Assembly (NCBI GenBank): GCA_031367435.1
Contig: JANLPV010000204.1
Span: 1-64,000 of the forward strand
DNA: 64,000 bases
Direction: 5' to 3'
DNA from: WLMZ01 sp031367435
GTDB taxonomy: Bacteria; Actinomycetota; Acidimicrobiia; Acidimicrobiales; Ilumatobacteraceae
Position numbers and translations under genes: made by a program. The notes under the pieces were generated by a model that was not told where the DNA came from, made no database searches, and saw nothing but the letters and a program-made list of their open reading frames with translations. Shown here one piece after another: positions 41,257 through 50,271 of this stretch (position 1 is its first letter; each line of letters starts with the position of its first letter).

Positions 41257-41807
41257 GTCACGTCACGGTCCTCATCGGTGACGACACCACGCTCATCACG
41301 GTCGTGTCGACATCGGACGGCTCGGATGAGTTGAGGCTGCCGTGCGGTATGGCATCGCTCCATGAGCGTCACTTCACCGCCGACCCCCCGTTTCCAGAGG
41401 AGCTCACCAACGCCATTGGAGAAATGATCGATCACCTCGACGATGCTCGTCGCCAACTCGATCAGCTTGACAACGCGTCGGCAGTGAGCGTGCAGGGGCG
41501 AGTAGCCACGGCGATCGCGGCCGTCGAGTATGGCGGCACACCTGGCGCGCTCACGTTCGAGCTCAGCCGCGACGCTGCCGAAGACGTGTTTCGCACGTTG
41601 GCGACAGAAGCCACCGCCGAGCGACGGCACAACCCTGGCTTACCGGCCGATCTCGCGCCCACGATTGTTGCCGGCTGCTGTGCGATGGTTGCACTCTTTC
41701 GCGCGTTGCAACTCGACCGCGTCACCGTCGTGCTCGATTCACCAACGCCAACAGCTGCAACAACAACGGCAGCAGCAGCAAGTGAGGGGCTTCGTCATGG
41801 GTCTTGA
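41253..41807 (+). CDS. Half-length Ppx/GppA-like protein, catalytic motifs degraded
   Basis: 184 residues from GTG 41253. I recognise the C-terminal half of an exopolyphosphatase/GppA fold: RLPCGMASLHERHFTADPPF, GRVATAIAAVEYG, RRHNPGLPADLAPTIVAGCC and the closing EGLRHG. The N-terminal ASKHA half is missing. The second phosphate motif, normally DIGGGST, reads LIGDDTT. An active phosphatase is therefore unlikely. Position after DUF501 matches ppx in other actinobacteria. It may be a pseudoenzyme kept for a structural role. The last ~25 residues are Thr/Ala-rich. Confidence 0.65.
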   Translation: MSHVTVLIGDDTTLITVVSTSDGSDELRLPCGMASLHERHFTADPPFPEELTNAIGEMIDHLDDARRQLDQLDNASAVSVQGRVATAIAAVEYGGTPGALTFELSRDAAEDVFRTLATEATAERRHNPGLPADLAPTIVAGCCAMVALFRALQLDRVTVVLDSPTPTAATTTAAAASEGLRHGS

Positions 41808-42435
41808 CCGTCGACCAATGACGCACCCCGCGGTCCCCACAACGAGTGGGTTGCGGCTCTACGGCAAACGGGTCATGATGCGTCCACTGGTGGCACCCGA
41901 CTTCTCGTCGTGGAGCGACGTCAGGGTACGCAATGAAAAATGGCTCGTGCCCTGGGAACCATCGCGCTTAGCGAACCAAGGCGATCCCACGCGCGAACGC
42001 GATGCGTTTGGCACACGGTGCGCGGCGCGTGATCGCGATCGACAGATGGGCACCGCCTATGCCTTTGGACTCTTCGTCGACAGCGCCGTAGCCGGTGAGG
42101 TCAACCTGAATACCGTGGTGCGCGGCGCGCAGCAGAGCGCCACTATTGGTTACTGGATCGATCGCGGGCGCGCAGGCCACGGCTATATCGCTGAGGGGGT
42201 ATGTGTGTTGATGCGCTTCGCTTTCGAAGAGCTGCACCTTCACCGACTCGAGGTGTGCATCATCCCGCGCAACACCAATAGCCGCAGAGTGATGGACAAG
42301 CTGCAATTGCGCGAAGAAGGTGTCGCTCAGCGCTTCTTGGAGATCAACGGCGTGTGGGAGGACCACATCCGTTACGCCATCACCCTCGAGGAGTGGACGG
42401 CTCGCCGAGGCGAACTCGCCGAGCGGTGGTTCTAG
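41797..42435 (+). CDS. GNAT N-acetyltransferase (RimJ/RimL type)
   Basis: 212 residues from ATG 41797 with GAGGGG seven bases upstream. RimJ-like features are LRLYGKRVMMRPLVAPDFSSW at the start, the acetyl-CoA binding region GYWIDRGRAGHGYIAEGV, LMRFAFEELHLHRLEVCIIPRN and NSRRVMDKLQLREEGVAQRFL. Such enzymes acetylate N-terminal alpha-amines of ribosomal proteins, or small amines; the substrate here is unknown. It overlaps the Ppx-like gene by 11 bp and is convergent with the small basic gene, overlapping 4 bp at the stops. Confidence 0.9.
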   Translation: MGLDRRPMTHPAVPTTSGLRLYGKRVMMRPLVAPDFSSWSDVRVRNEKWLVPWEPSRLANQGDPTRERDAFGTRCAARDRDRQMGTAYAFGLFVDSAVAGEVNLNTVVRGAQQSATIGYWIDRGRAGHGYIAEGVCVLMRFAFEELHLHRLEVCIIPRNTNSRRVMDKLQLREEGVAQRFLEINGVWEDHIRYAITLEEWTARRGELAERWF

Positions 42436-42752
42436 GCGTGCTCGGCAACCGCACGCGTGACGACGGCTTTGGCCTTACGCACCGACGTACGACGCTTCCA
42501 CATCTTCATCTTCCAGTGACGTGGGTCTTGCTTGCCGGCGCTGGCCTTGCCCTTTGCAGCGTCGTGGCGATGGCTCGGCACCCAGGCACGACCTGGTTCG
42601 TGCAGATCTTCGGGTTCTGAGCCTGCGCTGACCTGATTGGCCACGGATTGCAGCTCGCTATTGATGCGATGCCGCTCATTGTGGGCGTGGGCACGCAGGT
42701 CCATTTTGGGCGGCGGCGGAGCCGCTTCCTGCATGTGATGACGCTGGCTCAT
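42432..42752 (-). CDS. Small basic hypothetical protein
   Basis: 106 residues from ATG 42752, preceded by a near-perfect AGGAGG at seven bases, which supports translation. Composition is very basic and His/Lys/Arg-rich, with a proline run after HHMQEAAPPPP and a C-terminus KMKMWKRRTSVRKAKAVV. No signal peptide or membrane segment is present. It might bind nucleic acid or the ribosome, but I do not recognise the family. Confidence 0.6.
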   Translation of the reverse strand: MSQRHHMQEAAPPPPKMDLRAHAHNERHRINSELQSVANQVSAGSEPEDLHEPGRAWVPSHRHDAAKGKASAGKQDPRHWKMKMWKRRTSVRKAKAVVTRAVAEHA

Positions 42753-42834
42753 CTGTGTACCTCCTGTAAGAACGTACTGTTGAAGAACTCCCCTTGAGGC
42801 GAACGTACACCCACGCAGGGATGAATAGAAAGCA

Positions 42835-43596
42835 TCATTCAGGTTTTTTTGAGGAGATCTTTTTTTGGAGGTTTGCAATGCGATCTGCGAACCACGGCTG
42901 GCGCGTACTCCACACCTGCGGATCGAGTTCGCGCTTCACTGCAGCTGCATGGGCGGCGATGTCGGCCATGTCGAGGATCGTTTGTTTGGTAATGATCGCA
43001 AGCTCGCGCGGAGCGCTCGCCGCTCGTGCTGCCATCGTCTGCGCCGCTTCCAGCAGTTGATCGTCGTCGACGCAGCGGTACACCAAACCGACGCGCTCAG
43101 CCTGCGCACCATCCATGATCTCGCCGAAAATCACTGCGGCCATCGCAGTTTGCGGACCGGCAATTCGACGAAGCATCCAGGTGTGGCCGCCACCGGGGTG
43201 AATGCCGATCTGTAAGAAGCGCGTATCGAATTTGGCTCTTCGTGCGGCCAGTCGCACATCGCATCCGAGCGCGAGGTTCATGCCAGCTCCCACTGCTGCA
43301 CCGTTCACTGCGGCGAGCGTCGGTAAAGGGCTACGGGCAATGCGCAAGAAGCCCTCGTAGATGGTGCCGAGACTGCCCTCGGACGACTCAGCGAGATTGC
43401 CAAGATTTGCCCCAGCGCAAAAGGCCGGCGCGGTGCCGGTGACCACGATTGCACCAATGCCGGGATCGGGCTCGATCTCGTCCATCGCAGCGATGATCTC
43501 GGCAACCATTGGCGCCGTCAGCGTGTTGCGTTCCGACGGGTTGTTCAGGGTCAGTGTCGCGACGCGTTCGCTGATGGTGACTTCAACAAGACTCAT
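42835..43596 (-). CDS. Enoyl-CoA hydratase/isomerase family protein
   Basis: 253 residues from ATG 43596 (MSLVEVTISERV). The crotonase fold is clear: TLNNPSERNTLT, VVTGTAPAFCAGANLGNL (oxyanion loop), AAVNGAAVGAGMNLALGCDVRLA and FLQIGIHPGGGHTW. The catalytic Glu place in the HPGGG segment carries His rather than the Glu of classical hydratases, so isomerase, hydrolase or another acyl-CoA chemistry is possible. It diverges from the NUDIX gene with a 32-bp gap. A second crotonase lies at 44948. Confidence 0.88.
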   Translation of the reverse strand: MSLVEVTISERVATLTLNNPSERNTLTAPMVAEIIAAMDEIEPDPGIGAIVVTGTAPAFCAGANLGNLAESSEGSLGTIYEGFLRIARSPLPTLAAVNGAAVGAGMNLALGCDVRLAARRAKFDTRFLQIGIHPGGGHTWMLRRIAGPQTAMAAVIFGEIMDGAQAERVGLVYRCVDDDQLLEAAQTMAARAASAPRELAIITKQTILDMADIAAHAAAVKRELDPQVWSTRQPWFADRIANLQKKISSKKPE

Positions 43597-43628
43597 GTGC
43601 AGATTGTCGCATGTGCCAAGGTGACGGT

Positions 43629-44294
43629 GTGAATGCAATTGAGCCGCTGCCACCCGCTCGCCCAGCAGCAACTGTGATCGTGGCGCGCGAGCACAACGAC
43701 TCGTTCGAGGTCTTGTTCCTCAAGCGCAGCGAGGTAGGCGCTTTCGCCGGCATGTGGGTGTTTCCAGGAGGTCGTGTCGATGACGACGACATCGGGCACG
43801 ACGAGGTCAGCCGAGCAGTGTCTGCTGCCCTACGCGAAGCCTGCGAAGAAGTCAACGTTGCGCTCGATCCTGAGTCGTTGATCACGCTGTCGCATTGGAC
43901 TCCTCCAGCCGTGGCACCAAAGCGATACACAACGTGGTTCTTCGTCGCTCCATGGGCGGGCGACGACGTGCAGATCGATAACCACGAAATCGTCGAAGCG
44001 CGTTGGGTTACCCCTGACCACGCACTCACATCTGGATTGCCAATGGCACCCCCAACGCATGTCACGCTCGTGACCCTGGCCCAGGCTGGCTCGTTCGATG
44101 GACTCAGGCAACTCGTCGACCAGCGCGGCATCGAGCGTTTCGTGACGGTGCCGACCCAACACGAGGGCGACCTCGTGCTGCTTTGGGAGAACGATGCGGG
44201 GTATGAAACCTCGGATCCGACACTCGAAGGGACTCGACATCGGATGGTGATGCGGGCCGGCCTGCCACACACCTACGAACGCACAACGGGTTAG
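43629..44294 (+). CDS. NUDIX hydrolase
   Basis: 221 residues from GTG 43629 with AAGG seven bases upstream; ATG 43611 is an alternative without a visible ribosome site. The NUDIX box runs from MWVFPGGRVDDDD to REACEEVNV (G-x-E-x-REU-x-EE-x-GU with an insertion). VLFLKRSEVGAFAGMW precedes it. A C-terminal extension of about 70 residues follows the catalytic domain. The group resembles coenzyme A/NUDT7-19-type pyrophosphatases, which would suit two acyl-CoA gene neighbours; this is inference. Confidence 0.87.
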   Translation: MNAIEPLPPARPAATVIVAREHNDSFEVLFLKRSEVGAFAGMWVFPGGRVDDDDIGHDEVSRAVSAALREACEEVNVALDPESLITLSHWTPPAVAPKRYTTWFFVAPWAGDDVQIDNHEIVEARWVTPDHALTSGLPMAPPTHVTLVTLAQAGSFDGLRQLVDQRGIERFVTVPTQHEGDLVLLWENDAGYETSDPTLEGTRHRMVMRAGLPHTYERTTG

Positions 44295-44305
44295 GGTCCA
44301 GACAC

Positions 44306-44917
44306 ATGTTGGATCACGTCTTTACCGATGCCATCGGCGCGCTGCGCGATGCCTTCGAGGGCGCGTTCCTCGAGCGGCAGGCGTTCGAAGAGCACTTCCA
44401 GATCGATGTTCTTCTCGGTGATATCACCTGGGAGACGAGCTACGGTTTGCCGGGCGAAGGGCAACCGCCCCGCGTTGTGGCGCACATCACCTTCGATTGG
44501 CCGACGTGGAGTCAGACCGCGTACCGACGTTGGTACGTCGATGAGGTGCTCGATGAACAACCGTCGATCGAGATGGAGATCGTGTTCCGTGTGCAGCGAC
44601 TCGCCGAGCAGCCGAATCCGGTTCCGGTGCAGTCGATCGTTCCGACTTCAAGTCCGCTGATCGGAAATGAACGTCTCGAGCGAGCTGGTGCCACGGTTGA
44701 AATCGGCTACTTCGGCGATCCGGCAGATACGCCCGAATTCGCGATCGAAATCACCTACGAAGGTATCTACGAATTGGCCGAGGAGACCCTCGCCGACGGC
44801 GCAAGCAAGTTGCTCGACGAACACTTTGGCACCTTGGGTGCGTGGATTGCAACCACCCTGGTGAAGCTCGGCGATCTCAAGCTGAACTTCGTGCCAGCCG
44901 ACGACACCGACTCGTAG
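44306..44917 (+). CDS. Hypothetical protein
   Basis: 203 residues with good codon bias. It is mostly beta-strand with aromatic and acidic residues (LLGDITWETSYGLPGEGQPPRV, VVAHITFDWPTWSQTAYRRWY, VEIGYFGDP) and ends in an alpha-helical segment (LAEETLADGASKLLDEHFG). No signal peptide or membrane segment. I do not recognise it. It begins 11 bp after the NUDIX gene and may share its transcript. Confidence 0.65.
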   Translation: MLDHVFTDAIGALRDAFEGAFLERQAFEEHFQIDVLLGDITWETSYGLPGEGQPPRVVAHITFDWPTWSQTAYRRWYVDEVLDEQPSIEMEIVFRVQRLAEQPNPVPVQSIVPTSSPLIGNERLERAGATVEIGYFGDPADTPEFAIEITYEGIYELAEETLADGASKLLDEHFGTLGAWIATTLVKLGDLKLNFVPADDTDS

Positions 44918-44947
44918 ACCACCGGCGGTGCCTGACAGCATCAACCC

Positions 44948-45718
44948 ATGACCGATGTCGTTCTCCTCGAAGTCAGCAATCGCATCGCGACCGTCACCCT
45001 GAATCGGCCGGCGGCGCGCAACGCGCTGAGCACGGAAGTGCTGCGCCTCTTGCCGTCGCTGATGCGCGAGGCGGATCGCCGCGACGACGTCGACGTGGTC
45101 ATCCTCACGGGCGCCGATCCGGCCTTCTGCGCGGGCCTCGACCTCAAAGAACTCGGATCATCCGGGAGCAACCTCGGATCGGGGGGTGGGTCCAACGCAG
45201 GCGGGGCGCACGGTCCATTTCCATCGATGACCAAACCTGTGATCGGCGCGATCAACGGCGTCGCGGTGACCGGTGGCTTTGAGCTCGCCCTGAACTGCGA
45301 CATTTTGGTGGCCAGCGAACGAGCAAAGTTCGGCGATACACACGCACGCGTCGGCGTCATGCCAGGGTGGGGCCTGACGGTGTTGCTACCGCAGGCGATC
45401 GGTGTGCGTCGGGCCAGGGAGATGAGCTTCACCGGCAACTTTCTCAGCGCTGAACAAGCCCTTCGTTGTGGGCTCGTCAATCACGTGGTTGCTCACGATG
45501 AGCTGATGCCGACAGCGCGTCGGCTGGCATCAGACATCATCGGAAACGACCAAGCTGGTGTTCGTCAGATTCGGCGAACCTACGCCGCGATCACAGCCGA
45601 TCAACAAGGTTGGGATATTGAGGCCCGCGACGGCGGCGAATGGGCTCGTTCGATGTTCAGCCCCGACAAGGTGGCCGAGCGCCGCGACGCCATCTTGTCC
45701 CGCGGCCGCGACCAATAG
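44948..45718 (+). CDS. Enoyl-CoA hydratase/isomerase family protein
   Basis: 256 residues. Crotonase motifs are TLNRPAARNALS, VILTGADPAFCAGLDLKEL, GAINGVAVTGGFELALNCD and DTHARVGVMPGWGLTVLLP. A Gly/Ser-rich loop (GSSGSNLGSGGGSNAGGAHG, about 74-93) extends the active-site region. The MPGWG segment resembles hydratases where one catalytic Glu is replaced. The CoA-thioester substrate is unknown. It is followed, convergently, by the LPATG protein gene. Confidence 0.9.
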   Translation: MTDVVLLEVSNRIATVTLNRPAARNALSTEVLRLLPSLMREADRRDDVDVVILTGADPAFCAGLDLKELGSSGSNLGSGGGSNAGGAHGPFPSMTKPVIGAINGVAVTGGFELALNCDILVASERAKFGDTHARVGVMPGWGLTVLLPQAIGVRRAREMSFTGNFLSAEQALRCGLVNHVVAHDELMPTARRLASDIIGNDQAGVRQIRRTYAAITADQQGWDIEARDGGEWARSMFSPDKVAERRDAILSRGRDQ

Positions 45719-45728
45719 GGCGTGAGCG

Positions 45729-46316
45729 TTACGCAGTTCGCCGGCGCCGGCGGCCGAGTGCGACCAGGCCAGCGCCCGTACCAACCAATACTGCACCGAC
45801 CCCGACGAGGCCAGGTGTCGCCGCACCCGTCGCTGGCAGCAGCGGACCTTCGCTCGCTTTGACCGCAACCGGACGGGGTGCCAACGCAAGCAGCGCCGGT
45901 GCATCAGCAATCGCAACCTGGTGACACTGATTCACCTGGACATCGACAGAGGTGACATGCATCAGGGTGGTGCCGCTGTTGCTGATGGAGATGACACCGC
46001 CGTCGACGACGCTGCCGTTGGTCGCAGCGGCACCGCCAATCTGGACCACAGCGGCGGTGGATGAACCTTCGCCCGTGGAGACGGCGGTAGAGCTCACAAC
46101 TGATTGGACGCCGATCTGGCGTTCGACGGTGACACCTGTGGAAAACGACTCGTTCGCGCCAAGCGCGACGTTGCCTGACCACGAGCTTGTCAGGCTGTGA
46201 CAAACCTTGCTCGCGTCACTGCCGTAATCCGTTGCCGCGACCCGATGAAGTCCGCCGCTGTGCAGCCCGACGAGAACTACCGCGCCAACAGTCATCTTTG
46301 AAACGAGTTGCTTCAT
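45729..46316 (-). CDS. Secreted LPATG cell-wall-anchored protein
   Basis: 195 residues from ATG 46316. An N-terminal signal peptide (MKQLVSKMTVGAVVLVGL, cleavage near AAT) is followed by a Ser/Thr/Val/Gly-rich beta-type domain with two Cys likely disulfide-linked. It ends in a sorting signal: LPATG, a hydrophobic stretch of about 20 residues and RRRRRTA. It should be covalently attached to peptidoglycan by a sortase. No sortase gene lies in this window. Confidence 0.85.
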   Translation of the reverse strand: MKQLVSKMTVGAVVLVGLHSGGLHRVAATDYGSDASKVCHSLTSSWSGNVALGANESFSTGVTVERQIGVQSVVSSTAVSTGEGSSTAAVVQIGGAAATNGSVVDGGVISISNSGTTLMHVTSVDVQVNQCHQVAIADAPALLALAPRPVAVKASEGPLLPATGAATPGLVGVGAVLVGTGAGLVALGRRRRRTA

Positions 46317-46526
46317 CTTGAGCTCTCTCAAATGTGAGTTACACCTGAGGGCCGGTTTCGCGCTCGCTCCTCATTGGGCATTCGCGACCAGCTCGTCGCC
46401 CGATGAATCAATGCGTCCCTTGTTGGCTTGAGAGTACCGCTGACACCAGCGCGTGTACAGAAAAACCTCGCAACCGCACCAAGAATGTGCCAAACGACCT
46501 ACATCTGTTTTGGTTGTGCATCATGC

Positions 46527-47483
46527 TCAGAGCTGAGCACCACGGTTCTTCAAGTCGTTCGTTACAGCGGCGGCAATGTGAAACGCAAGCAGTTCGGCAC
46601 CGTTGGAATTGAGGTGAAAGCCGTCAGTGCTGCTGCGCACCCGCTTGCTGAGCCCGTCACGAGGATCGACGACGTACTCCGCGTAACCACCATCGAGCCC
46701 GGAAAACAGGTGCCACGAATCGATGAACACCACGTTCGGATGCTGCGCCACCTGACCGCGTACGACCTCATCTTGGATTCTGAGATGAGCAGTGGTGACC
46801 GGATCAGTGTCGTTGGGAATACCGACCCAGATGAGGGTACGACCGTCGGCGCTCAGCACATCCATGACGGCACCGACGCGCTTGGCGTACTCGGCGCGCC
46901 ACTCGGGCGAATCGACCTGCTTGTTGAGACCATGGATCGGCTGCCCGTCGTTACCACCAAAGGTGACGATCACGATGTCAGGGTTGAGCGTTACCATCTG
47001 CGTCGCGAAGCGGGCCGGCCAATCAAAGAAATCCGGGCGAGCCAGGCCCGACGAAACCTTGTAGTCGAGCTTGGTGGTCACGACGCCGGTCTTGTTGATG
47101 AAACGCTCGAGAAACGGGGCGAACGCCCCAGCGTCGCTGTCGCCAGCAATGTACACGCGGGCCGGGTCGGTGGCTGTTGGCGTGCGGCCCGCGTCGGCAA
47201 TCGTGGTGGGCGGCAGCGTTGTCGTTGTTGTGGCGGTGGTTGTCGTGGTCGACGATGCGGTCGGCGCGGTTAGCGCAACGGTGTCAGTCGATGACGCCGC
47301 CGGGACAGACGACACATTCGCCAACGACTGGTCATCGTTTCCGCCCAGCAGTGACTCGGCACCGGCACTGCCGACGTAGATCAGGGCGACGAGCACCACC
47401 GCCACGCCAATGCGGCGAAGCACATAGGTACGGTGCCGGCGCGGGCGATATCGCCGCGTGCCGGTGTTGGTCGGTGCATTCAT
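46527..47483 (-). CDS. Membrane-anchored SGNH-family hydrolase (DUF459-like)
   Basis: 318 residues. A cytoplasmic Arg-rich start (RRYRPRRHRTYVLRR) and one membrane segment near 24-45 are followed by a Thr/Ser/Ala-rich linker and a domain from about 105. SGNH landmarks are YIAGDSDAGAF (block I), VTFGGNDGQPI (block III) and TDGFHLNSNGAELLA (block V, Asp and His). In block I the GDS Ser is kept. It probably removes or transfers acyl groups on extracellular glycans; the exact substrate is unknown. Confidence 0.83.
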   Translation of the reverse strand: MNAPTNTGTRRYRPRRHRTYVLRRIGVAVVLVALIYVGSAGAESLLGGNDDQSLANVSSVPAASSTDTVALTAPTASSTTTTTATTTTTLPPTTIADAGRTPTATDPARVYIAGDSDAGAFAPFLERFINKTGVVTTKLDYKVSSGLARPDFFDWPARFATQMVTLNPDIVIVTFGGNDGQPIHGLNKQVDSPEWRAEYAKRVGAVMDVLSADGRTLIWVGIPNDTDPVTTAHLRIQDEVVRGQVAQHPNVVFIDSWHLFSGLDGGYAEYVVDPRDGLSKRVRSSTDGFHLNSNGAELLAFHIAAAVTNDLKNRGAQL

Positions 47484-47606
47484 GAACTGTGCGTCATCGT
47501 ATTCCGCAGCGCCGTTCCGTGCGCGGAGCGCGAGAGGGTGGCGCGCATCTAGCTAGACTTCGGACAACTAGGTGAATCACCACGATTCGTCCCCCAAGGA
47601 GAGATA

Positions 47607-48626
47607 GTGCTTAAGAACAAGCGTTTTGCCGCAGTGGCATTTGTGGCCGCTGCCGGACTGATCGCCACCGCATGTGGTAGCGATGCCAAGACAACAACAG
47701 GCGGCTCGAAGCTGAAGCTCGGTATCGCCTTCGATACCGGCGGTCGCGGCGACGGTACGTTCAACGACTCCGCCTCACGCGGTGCCGATCAGGCCAAGAA
47801 GGAACTCGGCGCAACGCTCGACGAACTCGAAGCTGTCACCGACACCGACCGCAAGCCGAACCTCGAGACACTCACCAAGAACGGCGACAACCCAATCATC
47901 GCGGTTGGCTTTCTCTTTGGTGACGACCTCAAGACGCTGGCTCTGGCGAACCCCAAGACCTCCTACGGCATCGTCGACTCAGTCGTCGACGCACCAAATG
48001 TGAAGAGCCTCGTGTTTGCTGAAGAGCAGGGTTCGTTCCTCGTCGGCGCAGCCGCAGCATTGAAGAGCAAGACCGGTCACATCGGCTTCATCGGTGGTCA
48101 GGAAATCGACCTCATCAAGAAGTTCCAAGCCGGTTACGCGGCTGGCGCGTTGGCTGTCAACCCGAAGATCGTGATCGACGTCAAGTACCTCGGCGCGGCG
48201 GGCGACAACAACGCCTGGATCTCACCTGACAAGGCCAAGGAAATTGCGCTCGGCTGGTACGCCGCCGGTGCCGACATCATCTACACCGCCGCTGGCGGTT
48301 CGGGTGCAGGCACCATCGAGGCAGCAGTGCAGGCTGACAAGTGGGCCATCGGTGTCGACTCCGACCAGTGGACGCTCAACAAGCCAGACGCCCAAAAGCA
48401 CATCCTCACCTCGATGATCAAGCGCGTCGACGTTGCCGTGTTCCAGACCGCCAAAGCAGTACAGAGCGGCGACACCACGGGTGGCGTGCAAGTGTTCGAC
48501 CTCAAGGTCGACGGTGTCGGCTATGCAACCTCAGGCGGCTACCTCGACGACGTCAAGGACAAGCTTGACGCCTTCAAGAAGCAGATCATCGACGGCACCA
48601 TCAAGGTTCCGACGACCCCTTCCTGA
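47607..48626 (+). CDS. BMP-family nucleoside-binding lipoprotein
   Basis: 339 residues from GTG 47607 with GGAGAG upstream. The lipobox is LIATACG. The BMP/PnrA fold shows GIAFDTGGRGDGTFNDSASRG, LVFAEEQGSFLVGAAAAL, IGFIGGQEIDLIKKFQAGY and GVDSDQWTLNKP. Family members bind purine nucleosides or related solutes. The downstream ATPase, permeases, adenosine deaminase and uracil phosphoribosyltransferase support nucleoside uptake. A strong hairpin follows, so the lipoprotein can be made in excess over the transporter. Confidence 0.93.
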   Translation: MLKNKRFAAVAFVAAAGLIATACGSDAKTTTGGSKLKLGIAFDTGGRGDGTFNDSASRGADQAKKELGATLDELEAVTDTDRKPNLETLTKNGDNPIIAVGFLFGDDLKTLALANPKTSYGIVDSVVDAPNVKSLVFAEEQGSFLVGAAAALKSKTGHIGFIGGQEIDLIKKFQAGYAAGALAVNPKIVIDVKYLGAAGDNNAWISPDKAKEIALGWYAAGADIIYTAAGGSGAGTIEAAVQADKWAIGVDSDQWTLNKPDAQKHILTSMIKRVDVAVFQTAKAVQSGDTTGGVQVFDLKVDGVGYATSGGYLDDVKDKLDAFKKQIIDGTIKVPTTPS

Positions 48627-48670
48627 GCGACATTCTGAGTCAATGAACGACTCACTCGAATGAATACGTG

Positions 48671-48702
48671 AGATAGCCCGGGGCTTCGGTCCCGGGCTAT
48701 CT
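48671..48702 (+). terminator. Hairpin with UUCG-type loop after the BMP gene
   Basis: A perfect 12-bp stem (AGATAGCCCGGG with CCCGGGCTATCT) closes GCTTCGGT, which can add a G-U and a C-G pair around a TTCG tetraloop. It sits 45 bp after the BMP stop and before the ATPase gene. It probably acts as partial terminator or mRNA 3' stabiliser in the operon. No T tract follows. Confidence 0.85.
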
Positions 48703-48738
48703 GCTAGAACAGCCAGTGCGCGTGTGACGAGGGGGACG

Positions 48739-50271
48739 ATGAAGACCGAAGGCAGCGAGATTGCCGTCGAACTCAATGGGATCGAAAAGCGATTCCCCGG
48801 AGTCATTGCCAACCACGACGTGACGCTCGCCGTACGGCGCGGAACCATCCACGCGATTGTTGGCGAGAACGGTGCCGGTAAGTCAACCCTGATGAACACG
48901 CTGTACGGCATGCATCAACCTGACGCCGGCACCATCACCGTCAACGGCATGGAACAGCACTTCAAATCGCCCAGCGATGCCATCGCGGCCGGCATCGGCA
49001 TGGTGCATCAGCACTTCATGCTCGCCGACAACTTCACCGTTCTCGAAAACATCATCCTTGGTGCAGAACCAGCGCACAACGGTGTGCTGTCGATGAACGA
49101 AGCGCACGTACGAATCCGTGAGATCGCGAAGGCCTCGGGTACACACGTCGACCTCGACGTCTTGGTATCCGAACTCGGCGTCGGCCAACGTCAACGCGTC
49201 GAGATTCTCAAAGTGTTGTTCCGTGGCGCACGAATACTCATCCTCGACGAACCAACCGCAGTGCTGGTGCCGCAGGAGGTCGACGAGCTGTTTACAACAT
49301 TGCGTCACCTCGTCGTCGATGGTGCCACCATCATCTTCATCTCCCACAAGCTCGATGAGGTGCTTGCCGTCTCCGACGAGATCACCGTCATCCGCGATGG
49401 AACCACCGTCACCACCGTGATGCCCAAAGATGTCGACCGGGCCCGCCTCGGTGAGCTGATGGTGGGCGCGGAGCTGCCCTCTCCAGAAGGCCGCGAATCA
49501 GAGATCGGACACATCGTCCGACTCAAAGTGCAGGGACTCACCGTCGGGCCCGTGGGACAGCGCAAGGTCGTCGAAGACGTGTCGTTTCAGGTGCACGAGA
49601 GTGAAATTGTTGGCATCGCTGGCGTTGAAGGCAACGGTCAATTCGAGTTGTGCGAGGCGATTCTCGGACTCGTCAACATCAGCGCCGGCACGGTCGAAAT
49701 CGGTGAACACGACGTCACGACGAGTACCACTCACGACCGAAGGCTGACGGGTGTTGGTTACATTCCGTTCGATCGCCATCGAGAAGGACTGATGCTGACC
49801 TGCCCGTTGTGGGAGAACACGTTGCTCGGACGCGAGGAAAACGAGCGCTTCGAGCGTGGACCACTAGTGAATACCGCCGAGGCCCGCACGGACTGTTCGG
49901 AGATCATCGAGCGCTTCGACGTATTGACCCCGAACGAAGTCGTCCCCGCGTTTGCGTTGTCTGGTGGCAACCAACAGAAATTGCTGGTCGGTCGCGAGCT
50001 CAGCAACCGGCCGCAGATTCTTCTGGCGGCGCACCCCACGCGAGGTGTCGACATCGGAGCGCAAGCGGCGATTTGGTCCGAGCTTCGCCGCGCTCGCGAC
50101 GCCGGCCTGGCCGTGCTGCTCATCTCCGCCGACCTCGACGAGCTCATTGGGCTCTCCGACACAATCCTGGTCATGTACGACGGCAAGATCACCGCCACGC
50201 TCGATCCGGCGACCGCGACGCCGAAGATGCTCGGAACGTTCATGACCGGCGCGAAGCAAGAGGTGGCGTGA
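48739..50271 (+). CDS. Nucleoside ABC transporter ATP-binding protein (two ATPase domains)
   Basis: 510 residues from ATG 48739, close behind GAGGGGG (GTG 48724 is an alternative). The first ABC domain has Walker A GENGAGKST, signature SELGVGQRQRVEI, and Walker B ILILDEPTAVLVP. The second has a degenerate Walker A (GVEGNGQFEL), signature LSGGNQQKLLVGREL and RGVDIGAQ in place of a canonical Walker B. This is the RbsA/YufO-type layout with one active site. It energises the BMP-dependent importer. The next gene starts with a 1-bp overlap. Confidence 0.93.
   Translation: MKTEGSEIAVELNGIEKRFPGVIANHDVTLAVRRGTIHAIVGENGAGKSTLMNTLYGMHQPDAGTITVNGMEQHFKSPSDAIAAGIGMVHQHFMLADNFTVLENIILGAEPAHNGVLSMNEAHVRIREIAKASGTHVDLDVLVSELGVGQRQRVEILKVLFRGARILILDEPTAVLVPQEVDELFTTLRHLVVDGATIIFISHKLDEVLAVSDEITVIRDGTTVTTVMPKDVDRARLGELMVGAELPSPEGRESEIGHIVRLKVQGLTVGPVGQRKVVEDVSFQVHESEIVGIAGVEGNGQFELCEAILGLVNISAGTVEIGEHDVTTSTTHDRRLTGVGYIPFDRHREGLMLTCPLWENTLLGREENERFERGPLVNTAEARTDCSEIIERFDVLTPNEVVPAFALSGGNQQKLLVGRELSNRPQILLAAHPTRGVDIGAQAAIWSELRRARDAGLAVLLISADLDELIGLSDTILVMYDGKITATLDPATATPKMLGTFMTGAKQEVA

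Noticed and set aside
46317..46526. Possible structured RNA or riboswitch upstream of the LPATG gene
   Set aside because: No match to c-di-GMP or other riboswitch cores that I can recognise; only a short GCTCAGAGCTGAGC palindrome at the neighbouring stop.
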